DNA of 56,477 bases from Rhodospirillales bacterium 24-66-33 (GTDB lineage Bacteria > Pseudomonadota > Alphaproteobacteria > Reyranellales > Reyranellaceae), in NCBI GenBank assembly GCA_002281855.1, contig NCHQ01000034.1:1-56477 (forward strand), written 5' to 3'. Position numbers and translations under genes: made by a program. A model generated the notes under the pieces. That model was not told the origin of the DNA and ran no database searches. It was given only the letters and a program-made list of their open reading frames with translations. Shown piece by piece: positions 51,044 to 56,477 of this stretch (within the stretch, counting starts at the first letter, position 1; each line of letters opens with the position of its first letter).

Positions 51044-51289
51044 ATGAGCAACAGCAGCCAGATTTCCGAGATCCAGGACATTCTGACCGAGGTCGACGGC
51101 CTCCTGCGCGAGCGGCTCGCGGCAGCCGGGCTCAATATCGGTCGCGTCCTGTTGGCGATCGCGCCGGACGGCGCCGGCGTCGTGCGCAGCAACATCGGGC
51201 CAGCCGAGCTCGGCGACATGGCGGAGCTGCTGGCCGAGATCGCAGACGGCGCGGCCGTGCAGCGGCCCGACGACGAAGCCTTGAACTGA
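51044..51289 (+). CDS. Hypothetical protein
   Basis: An 81-residue protein (MSNSSQISEIQDILTEVD ... LAAAGLNIGRVLLAIAPDG) with a helical N-terminus and a short beta part; no family recognised. It is divergent from the SRAP gene with 72 bp between the starts, and convergent with the next gene, leaving one base between the stops. Confidence 0.5.
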   Translation: MSNSSQISEIQDILTEVDGLLRERLAAAGLNIGRVLLAIAPDGAGVVRSNIGPAELGDMAELLAEIADGAAVQRPDDEALN

Positions 51290-51290
51290 G

Positions 51291-51533
51291 CTACTGTGCC
51301 AGCCGCCGGCCTTCGTCGGTCAACATGACGCTGTGCACCGGGCTCCCCTCGCCCCTCATCCAGCCCTTCTCGATCGCCAGCGCAAGGGCCGCATCGAGGG
51401 TCGCCATTGCAGTGTCGGGATGCCGCAGGCCGAGTTCGCCGACCATCACCCAGCGCATCGGCCGGCCGGCGGTGATGGTATAGAGGTCGTCCCGGAGCTT
51501 GCGGGCGAGGCCGAGGGGCGGCTTGCGGGGCAT
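51291..51533 (-). CDS. Small winged-helix-like protein
   Basis: An 80-residue protein: RKPPLGLARKLRDDLY, MATLDAALALAIEKGWM and VMLTDEGRRLA resemble helix, helix and wing of small DNA-binding winged-helix proteins. Its C-terminal half is similar in pattern to the protein at 51675-51896. No named family is recognised. Confidence 0.5.
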   Translation of the reverse strand: MPRKPPLGLARKLRDDLYTITAGRPMRWVMVGELGLRHPDTAMATLDAALALAIEKGWMRGEGSPVHSVMLTDEGRRLAQ

Positions 51534-51674
51534 GGGCCGCTAACGGACGCGGGCCTCGCGAGTTTCTCCGAAAAACCGCTTCGCCAACTTAGGCTGACAG
51601 CGGACAGCAGTGCGCTACGGTTGTGCCGGTGAACGCTGGTAGCGCCGCACTCCCGCGGGCTCCGAGGGAAATGC

Positions 51675-51896
51675 ATGACGGCACAAGATAAAGCCCTCGA
51701 AATCCTACAGCGCGTGGTCGCCGAAGGCCGAACCAGAGTGGGCGCTGTTTTCAGTCCAAACCGCGAGATGGTCGAACTGGGCGATCCCGAACCCGCAATG
51801 GCCTACGCGACCGAAAAAGGCTGGGTTATGCCTACGCACGGCGCGAGTGGTTATTGGACGTTAACGAAAGAGGGATACGCTGCGGGCCAGCAGTAA
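51675..51896 (+). CDS. Small winged-helix-like protein
   Basis: A 73-residue protein (MTAQDKALEILQRVVAEGR ... AMAYATEKGWVMP ... YWTLTKEGYAAGQQ). The A(T/I)EKGW...LT.EG pattern is shared with the protein at 51291-51533. GAGGGAAATGC precedes the ATG. Function unknown; a small phage regulator is possible. Confidence 0.55.
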   Translation: MTAQDKALEILQRVVAEGRTRVGAVFSPNREMVELGDPEPAMAYATEKGWVMPTHGASGYWTLTKEGYAAGQQ

Positions 51897-51930
51897 CGAC
51901 ACGGCATCACACCACAGTAGCCTCTAGCAC

Positions 51931-51963
51931 AAAAAGCCCCGCACCGCGTTCGCCGGGCGGGGC
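51931..51963 (-). terminator. Intrinsic terminator (minus-strand transcript)
   Basis: Read on the minus strand, AGCCCCGC, a 13-nt loop, GCGGGGCT form an 8-bp stem followed by TTTTT (51935-51931). It is placed to end transcription of the gene at 52067-52435. Confidence 0.75.
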
Positions 51964-52066
51964 TCGCTGCAATGAGAAGCTGGCCGCAGATTACATAGGA
52001 GGCTCCTGGGCCGTGCCGGGCGTTACCCTGCGTGCTGGCCGATCATACGCCATTTAGGCGTTAGAT

Positions 52067-52435
52067 TCACCCTTCGATCTTGTCTTCCGCATCTAGCCAA
52101 GGCAGCGCGAAGGGCGAGGCAACGAAGGTCTGACCGTTATTGTCCTGCTTCCAGGCGATCATGATTTCCGAGGCGCCTTCTGCTGGCAGTCCTGAAACAA
52201 AGAAATTGCCGCTCCGAATGTCGCCCTCCCAGCCGACCTTCTTTGCGAGATCAAAGGCCTTGCGTTTGAAGAGTAGGAACAGATCCCAACTAGCGGCCGC
52301 TTCGTGGAGATCATTCGCCTGAGCGACGAGTTCCTTTTTGTGGTCATCTTCCGACTTCCACCCTGACCAAAAGTCGATCGCCATTAACGAGTAGACAAAC
52401 ACAGCTTCCTCCCGCGTAGGTTTGGATGAAAGCAT
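52067..52435 (-). CDS. Hypothetical protein of lower G+C
   Basis: A 122-residue soluble protein (MLSSKPTREEAVFVYSLMAIDFW shown in part) rich in Lys, Asp and Trp, with a sequence composition less G+C biased than its neighbours. No family is recognised. ATG at 52435 is assumed; an in-frame GTG lies at 52450 and neither has a strong ribosome site. It is bracketed by two minus-strand terminators, so it forms its own transcript. Confidence 0.5.
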   Translation of the reverse strand: MLSSKPTREEAVFVYSLMAIDFWSGWKSEDDHKKELVAQANDLHEAAASWDLFLLFKRKAFDLAKKVGWEGDIRSGNFFVSGLPAEGASEIMIAWKQDNNGQTFVASPFALPWLDAEDKIEG

Positions 52436-52455
52436 AGCAGCGCCCGCCACAAATA

Positions 52456-52493
52456 GAAAAAGCCCGCCGACCCGGTGAAGGGCCGACGGGCAG
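52456..52493 (-). terminator. Intrinsic terminator (minus-strand transcript)
   Basis: On the minus strand GCCCGTCGGCCC and a GGGTCGGCGGGC partner form a strong stem with a short loop, followed by TTTTT (52461-52457). It would end the transcript of the phage-type gene at 52565-52825. Confidence 0.75.
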
Positions 52494-52564
52494 TTTAGGA
52501 AGGAAGCGCCCAGGACGGGCTGTCAGGGTCCGGACGGGTCCAGACCCCGACCTCGTGTGCGGCG

Positions 52565-52825
52565 TCAGGCGACCTTGTCGAAGGTCAGCCTGTAGACGCC
52601 CCCAATGTCGAACTGCTCGAAAGCAGCGGGGTTCGTGATGGTCATTTTCAGCTCGCCCTGGGGCGTGTACTTCGACCATTCCTTGTTGGCGTCAGTCTCG
52701 GGAAGACCCTTCAGGTACGTGCCGAACGCCGCGGCGAGCCTGACCTCGACAACGCGATCCGGGTCGTTACCGCCGGTCGTCATCTCGCGCTTCTCTTTGA
52801 CGTAGAACATTGCCTGGACCGTCAT
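52565..52825 (-). CDS. Small phage-type protein
   Basis: An 86-residue protein with the layout of a conserved phage hypothetical: MTVQAMFYVKEKREM, EVRLAAAFG, NKEWSKYTPQGELKMTITNP and a final FDIGGVYRLTFDKV. Comparable small proteins occur next to structural or lysis genes in alphaproteobacterial siphophages; function unknown. A strong AAGGAG precedes the ATG. Confidence 0.65.
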   Translation of the reverse strand: MTVQAMFYVKEKREMTTGGNDPDRVVEVRLAAAFGTYLKGLPETDANKEWSKYTPQGELKMTITNPAAFEQFDIGGVYRLTFDKVA

Positions 52826-52886
52826 CGGTCTTCTCCTTGTGAAACGGCGCCGAAGTGTCCGGCGGCGCCTTCCGGGGTCTCGGAAA

Positions 52887-53714
52887 TCAGAACAGACGGC
52901 CGCCGCCAGGCTCTTCGCGCGCGATCAGCAGCTCGGCCGCCGCCGACGAGCCGCCCGCGATCGTGTAGTTCGTGCAGACTTCTTGCATCCAGAACCCCTC
53001 GAAGATCTGCCGGATCTCAGGCACGTCGTTGATCGACAGCAGGAAGGACCCTTTCAGGGCGCGCAGCCGGCCGGCCAGGCGCGCGAAATCGGACCGCCGC
53101 CACAGGCCGCGGCCATAGTCGTCTTCGGATCCCCAGTAGGGCGGATCCAGGTAGAACAGCCGCTCGTGATGGTCGTAGCGATCGAGGAACTCGGCCCACG
53201 GCAGGCACTCGATCGTCACGCTCGACAGCCGCTCGTGCACCGCCTCGAGGAGCGGCTGCAGCTTCGTGACGTCAAACGACGCCGGCGCGGTGGCGTCCAC
53301 GCCGAAGTTCCGGCCGCGCACCTTTCCCCCGAACGCCGTTCGCTGCAGGTAGAGGAAACGCGCAGAGCGCTCGAGGTCGGTGAGCATTTCGGGCGGCGTG
53401 GCGGCCAGCCGCTCGAACTCGGCGCGGCTCGATAGCTGCCACTTGATCATGTCGAGGAACGATACGTAGTGGCGCTGCAGGATCCGGAACAGCGTGGTGA
53501 CGTCCCGGCTGATGTCGTTGATGGCCTCGCTGTGCGGCCGGAACGGCCGCCGCAGAAAGATGCCGCCCTGGCCGACGAAGGCCTCGGCGTAGTGGCGATG
53601 TGGCATGCGCTCGAGCAGGCCAATGATGCGGTCGGCGAGATGCCGTTTGCCACCGATCCAGGGCGCCAAGGGGCGTGTGGATCGAATGGGAATAAGTGTC
53701 GACTCCTGGTTCAT
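52887..53714 (-). CDS. DNA adenine methylase (Dam/D12 class)
   Basis: A 275-residue N6-adenine methyltransferase of the alpha (D12) class. Motif I/X is PWIGGKRHLADRI at about 17-29, FVGQGGIFL serves as the SAM-binding FxGxG-type motif, and the catalytic DPPYWG occurs at about 192. The order motif X-I-target recognition-IV fits Dam-type enzymes that methylate single sites such as GATC, but specificity is not predictable. ATG at 53714 has no strong ribosome site. No cognate endonuclease is seen, so it is an orphan phage methylase. Confidence 0.9.
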   Translation of the reverse strand: MNQESTLIPIRSTRPLAPWIGGKRHLADRIIGLLERMPHRHYAEAFVGQGGIFLRRPFRPHSEAINDISRDVTTLFRILQRHYVSFLDMIKWQLSSRAEFERLAATPPEMLTDLERSARFLYLQRTAFGGKVRGRNFGVDATAPASFDVTKLQPLLEAVHERLSSVTIECLPWAEFLDRYDHHERLFYLDPPYWGSEDDYGRGLWRRSDFARLAGRLRALKGSFLLSINDVPEIRQIFEGFWMQEVCTNYTIAGGSSAAAELLIAREEPGGGRLF

Positions 53715-53903
53715 GAATACAGTCCACTGAGCCCGCCCCTGCAGGGGTGACGGGATGAACCGGCCGGCAGGCCGGGGCGTGTGGAGCTCGACTCCACGGT
53801 TCGCGCGGTTGGCGCCGCGCGGCCCCCGTCCCAATCTGGGCGCTTTCACCAACAGAAAGCAGCTGACTGAGGGGAGATGGGCGGCGTTCACGACGCATCG
53901 CAA

Positions 53904-54035
53904 TCAACGCTCGCGATCATCGAAATGCGCGAATCGCAAAACGCCCTTTGGTTGTGTTGCGTCACCGTGGGCCAGGGCGGCGATCGTTCCCGCGATCAGC
54001 GCGACCGGGACCAGCGCGGCGAGGCGGCCGATCAC
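53904..54035 (-). CDS. Small single-pass membrane protein
   Basis: A 43-residue protein beginning at GTG 54035 with a hydrophobic helix (LAALVPVALIAGTIAALAHG) and a charged end (RFAHFDDRER). The GTG overlaps the stop of the lipoprotein gene upstream, so it belongs to the packed lysis-like cassette. No family is recognised. Confidence 0.4.
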   Translation of the reverse strand: MIGRLAALVPVALIAGTIAALAHGDATQPKGVLRFAHFDDRER

Positions 54036-54250
54036 GGGCACGCCCCTGCGAACCGGGCGTTGGCCTGGCGGACACCCTTCACGGTCTCCGGCGTGTCGCG
54101 GCTGCCGCTGTAGCTGATAGGCAGGGCGGGCCGCAGGGCCTCGCATACGGCTGGCGTGCGCGGTGCGGCCGTGACTGTCGGCGGCGATCCACCGCCAAGA
54201 CAGCCGCCCAGCGCGAGGCTAGCGGCGATAGTCGCGATCGTTCGGATCAT
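54032..54250 (-). CDS. Small lipoprotein, spanin (Rz1)-like
   Basis: A 72-residue protein with a lipobox (SLALGGC, cysteine at about 17). The mature part contains Pro-rich GGGSPPTVTAAPRTP and then VCEALRPALPIS, SGSRDTPETVKGVRQ, NARFAGAC, a pattern common to phage-borne small lipoproteins. It overlaps the upstream membrane/coiled-coil gene by 32 bp in another frame, as outer-membrane spanin subunits do. Outer-membrane fusion in lysis is inferred. Confidence 0.6.
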   Translation of the reverse strand: MIRTIATIAASLALGGCLGGGSPPTVTAAPRTPAVCEALRPALPISYSGSRDTPETVKGVRQANARFAGACP

Positions 54251-54455
54251 CGGTGCCCTCCTCCTGTTCGACCTTCTTCGCCGCATCGTTGGCGCGCCGC
54301 TGGATTGCGGTGTCGGCTCGCATGTCGGCGTTCTGCTGTTCGGCGCGGCCGAGCTCGCGGCTGAGATCGGGCGGCGGCTGCTTCTTCACGAAGAGCCCGA
54401 CCAGCAGATCGAGCGCCTTGGGCAGCAGCGCGGCCAGCAGGCCAAACCACGACAT
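54219..54455 (-). CDS. Membrane/coiled-coil protein, i-spanin (Rz)-like
   Basis: A 78-residue protein with an N-terminal hydrophobic helix (MSWFGLLAALLPKALDLLVG) and a charged, probably coiled-coil remainder (LGRAEQQNADMRADTAIQRR). This is the build of inner-membrane spanin subunits, though shorter than lambda Rz (153). Its start overlaps the preceding lipoprotein stop (TGATG), and its end overlaps the Rz1-like lipoprotein start. Assignment depends on gene context. Confidence 0.55.
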   Translation of the reverse strand: MSWFGLLAALLPKALDLLVGLFVKKQPPPDLSRELGRAEQQNADMRADTAIQRRANDAAKKVEQEEGTDDPNDRDYRR

Positions 54456-54859
54456 CAGCCGCCTCCCCTCACCTGCGTCACCCCGAACTTGGTGAGGTTC
54501 CGCAGCAGCTCGGCAATGACGGCTTGGGCGATGTTGGCGGCCTTGAGCCGGGCTTCCTGATCGGTGTTCGCCGCGGCGAAGACCTTCTCGCTCGACTCGA
54601 TGGCCGAAGCCGCCGCCGCCAGCCCCTTGTTGAGGATGTCGCCGACGGCCTCGCTGTAGCAGAGCGGCGGCGGCAGGCTCTCGGCACTGCAGGCCGGCAT
54701 GAGGTTGTAGATGCCGACCAGCCCGGAGGCGACTACGAGGCCCATCTTGGCGTCGCCGAAGACCTGGTCGGCGCTCTGCTGGCGGTCCTGCACGGTGCCG
54801 CTGCAGGCCGTCACGGCAAGCATCATCGCGGCCGCGAGGGCCGTTGCCATCTTCTTCAT
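54455..54859 (-). CDS. Hypothetical phage-region lipoprotein
   Basis: A 134-residue protein with a lipoprotein signal (AAMMLAVTAC, cysteine at about 19). The mature domain is helical (DQVFGDAKMGLVVASGLVGIY, AANIAQAVIAELLRNLTKFG) with two cysteines (MPACSAE, PLCYSE). It precedes the spanin-like pair in a tightly coupled run. No named family is recognised. CAGGAGAGAGCG precedes the ATG. Confidence 0.65.
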   Translation of the reverse strand: MKKMATALAAAMMLAVTACSGTVQDRQQSADQVFGDAKMGLVVASGLVGIYNLMPACSAESLPPPLCYSEAVGDILNKGLAAAASAIESSEKVFAAANTDQEARLKAANIAQAVIAELLRNLTKFGVTQVRGGG

Positions 54860-55037
54860 CGCTCTCTCCTGGTTGAAACGGGATCAGGCTTCTCGACAGG
54901 AAGCCAAAACACTCTTCGACGATCGCGCTCGGAAGGCGGAGGGTGGCAGGGCTAGGCTGCAATCAGCCGCGAGGAACCACACTCCGTCCGCGGTCAGGCC
55001 CTCGCCGAGCCGGGAAAGCCCGGCGGGGGCCGCTCTC

Positions 55038-55361
55038 TCACTTCTTCGCCTTCTCCACCATCTCGTCGCCCTTCGGCGTGGTCGCCACGACCGTCACGTC
55101 GGGCAGGCTCTCGACCTTGCGGATCTGGGCCGTCGGGCTGGCGCTGCGGCTGGCGCGCAGGGCGTTGATGATCGGCAGCAACGCCGCGATGGCACCGACG
55201 ACGATGCCAACGCCCTCGCCGGCCTGTTTCAGCAGGTCGATCGCCTTGTCGGCGTCTTCCTGGCTCATGAAACCGAACGCCACGGCGACCACGGTCCCGG
55301 CGCCGACGGCGGTGTAGACGTGCCGCATGAAGGCGGCGACTTCGTCCTTGGTGATGCTCAT
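55038..55361 (-). CDS. Holin-like phage membrane protein
   Basis: A 107-residue protein with two membrane helices (about 15-32 and 48-66) and a charged C-terminal tail, the usual build of class II holins, placed directly behind the endolysin gene. It opens MSITKDEVAAFMRHVYTAVG, resembling alphaproteobacterial phage holin-like proteins that start with a short helix before the first membrane segment. Pore formation is inferred from size and neighbours. Confidence 0.6.
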   Translation of the reverse strand: MSITKDEVAAFMRHVYTAVGAGTVVAVAFGFMSQEDADKAIDLLKQAGEGVGIVVGAIAALLPIINALRASRSASPTAQIRKVESLPDVTVVATTPKGDEMVEKAKK

Positions 55362-55371
55362 CGCGGCCTCC

Positions 55372-56166
55372 TCAGATCAGCCCGTAGTCGTTGGTGGATT
55401 TCTTGCGGAAGCGTTCGGCGACGCAGTAGCCGTTGGAGCCGCCGGCCTCGTTCGTGTTTCCCTCCACTGTGCGGATGGTCGTGCCGTCGTCGGCCAGGAC
55501 GATGCCGACGTGGATGTGCGAGTGCTCGCCGCCGCGCGCACCCGGCACGAAGAAGAACGAGCCCGGCGGGATTCTCTCCTTGGTCGTGGCGCCGTTGCGG
55601 AACTTGCCGGCACGGCGCGCGGAGTCGGCGACCCAGGGCACGTAGTAGGACGGCGAGCCGCCGGCATCGGTCAGGGGGAACGGCAGCGGCACGTTCAATT
55701 CGCGAGCGGCGCGGAACCACGGGTGATTGGCGAAGGCCTGGCACCACGGGAAGAAGTCGACGACGGACTGGTCGAGCCCGCGACCGTAGTGGCGCACCCA
55801 CGCGCCACGGTTATCACCGCCGACCTCGCGAGCCTTCGCGGCCAGATGCGCACGGGCGATGCGGCAGACGGCATCACCGAAGCTCGAGGCGCCGGTCTGC
55901 AGGACCTCGGCGCCGGCCAACGGCGCGATCAGGGCGCCCCAGGTCTCGGCATCGACGACGCCTTCGTTGTGATCGCGGAGGCAGCCCCGCGCCGTCTGGA
56001 AGGCGATCACGGCGGCACGCGTGGCGGGACCGAAGTCTTCGTCGATCCCGGTCGCGAAGCCCTGCAGCGTGAGCCATTCCTGTACCCGCTTCACGTCCTT
56101 GTTCCTGGCGCCGTAGACGAGCGGAAGCGCCGGCGAGCGGAGCTCTGCCGTGTATCGATCGAGCAT
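55372..56166 (-). CDS. Endolysin: peptidoglycan-binding domain plus CHAP-like peptidase
   Basis: A 264-residue cell-wall hydrolase. Residues about 18-75 form a PG_binding_1 domain (KDVKRVQEWLTLQGF, DEDFGPATRAAVIAFQ). The C-terminal half has a CHAP/NlpC-like catalytic set: Cys in FFPWCQAFAN at about 141, His in HIHVGIVLADD and the polar residue region VEGNTNEAGG. It would degrade host peptidoglycan in phage lysis. ATG at 56166 is chosen; the frame before it overlaps the upstream membrane gene. The next gene downstream encodes a holin-like protein. Confidence 0.85.
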   Translation of the reverse strand: MLDRYTAELRSPALPLVYGARNKDVKRVQEWLTLQGFATGIDEDFGPATRAAVIAFQTARGCLRDHNEGVVDAETWGALIAPLAGAEVLQTGASSFGDAVCRIARAHLAAKAREVGGDNRGAWVRHYGRGLDQSVVDFFPWCQAFANHPWFRAARELNVPLPFPLTDAGGSPSYYVPWVADSARRAGKFRNGATTKERIPPGSFFFVPGARGGEHSHIHVGIVLADDGTTIRTVEGNTNEAGGSNGYCVAERFRKKSTNDYGLI

Positions 56167-56173
56167 GGGGAAC

Positions 56174-56434
56174 CTACTTGGTTGGGATCTTCGTCGAGAC
56201 GAACAGGACAAGGGCGCCGATCAGCACGAGCGCGATGCCCTGACCGATCTGTTTCAGGGCGCCGTTGCGGACGACGCGGTACATGGCGAAGAGGTCGCGG
56301 AGACCACGGATGTGCTCAGGCGCTTCCTCGTCGCCGAGGCCGACAGTTGCGAGCGCCTTCTTGGCGCCTCGCTCGGCGGCATCCTCGAGCATGGCTTCCA
56401 GCGCCTCGCGCGGCATGACGACGGGATCGGACAT
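56174..56434 (-). CDS. DUF6127-like small membrane protein
   Basis: An 86-residue protein with the DUF6127 pattern: PREALEAMLEDAAERGAKKA, LATVGLGDEEAPEHIRGLRD, then a C-terminal membrane helix (GIALVLIGALVLFVSTKI). Proteins of this family sit in the lysis or structural-end region of alphaproteobacterial prophages. Its stop is 7 bp before the endolysin start. Function is unknown. Confidence 0.75.
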   Translation of the reverse strand: MSDPVVMPREALEAMLEDAAERGAKKALATVGLGDEEAPEHIRGLRDLFAMYRVVRNGALKQIGQGIALVLIGALVLFVSTKIPTK

Positions 56435-56449
56435 GGCAGCTCCTGTTTG

Positions 56450-56477
56450 AAGGGCGAAGGGCGAAGGGCGAACGGCG
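56450..56477. repeat. Short tandem heptamer GGGCGAA
   Basis: Starting at about 56450 the sequence repeats GAAGGGC-type heptamers (three GGGCGAA copies and a variant) up to the window end, just upstream of the DUF6127-like gene. The full length cannot be seen. Confidence 0.6.

Noticed and set aside
53272..53907. 211-codon minus-strand frame
   Set aside because: Out-of-frame reading of the Dam-type methylase gene.

Overview
The window is high-GC DNA from an alphaproteobacterium. The lineage signals are a GAAC-N7-GAAC SOS box in front of recA, a serC-serA pair, hisZ next to purA, a DUF6476-like gene beside rluD and rpoH, HemP with an iron box, and a DUF6127-type phage membrane protein. The metabolic set (TctC/Bug binding protein, CaiB/BaiF CoA-transferase, TcuA-like flavoprotein) resembles soil or freshwater Rhodospirillales/Hyphomicrobiales such as Reyranella, but the genus is only a guess.

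Left part (1-12.3 kb): the edge holds the first 11 codons of an IS3-family transposase whose end interrupts a DUF262 (GmrSD-type) gene remnant. Small stress and membrane proteins follow, then alaS with two coupled small genes, a YkgJ-type Cys-cluster protein, recA with its SOS box, a SbtA-like bicarbonate permease divergent from a LysR regulator, and a CoA-transferase.

Middle left (12.3-22 kb): a TcuA-like flavoprotein, a radical-SAM/SPASM enzyme coupled to a Nudix-type regulator, and a TctC-like binding protein. Then comes the most notable locus: two adjacent minus-strand genes, each broken in a naive reading by one in-frame UGA placed exactly in its redox motif. One is an AhpD/carboxymuconolactone-decarboxylase-like protein with Cys-Pro-Phe-UGA. 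The other is a GrdB-like protein with UGA-Pro-Val-Cys. Each UGA is followed by a 7-bp perfect hairpin with a CGUG(A/U) loop starting after 17 or 18 nt, as expected for bacterial SECIS elements. I read these as two selenoproteins in one operon. An island of gene remnants and repeats (19-21.6 kb) follows.

Centre (22-44.5 kb): serA and serC, a three-gene glycosyltransferase/methyltransferase/membrane-protein operon, hisZ, purA, a family-5 ABC binding protein with a choline-kinase-like gene, a TPP enzyme/hydrolase/quinone-reductase operon, enoyl-CoA hydratase, rpoH, rluD, a threonine-aldolase-like enzyme and a BisC-like molybdoenzyme.

Right part (44.5-56.5 kb): hemP with an iron-type operator, a two-domain ABM membrane protein, a PhyH-type dioxygenase, a class II aldolase and an O-methyltransferase lead to a tRNA-Glu(CTC). 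Beyond the tRNA lies a prophage or phage-derived island: small hypotheticals, an SRAP protein, a Dam-type methylase, and a lysis-like cassette (DUF6127 membrane protein, endolysin, holin-like, lipoprotein, overlapping spanin-like pair). No integrase or structural gene is inside the window.
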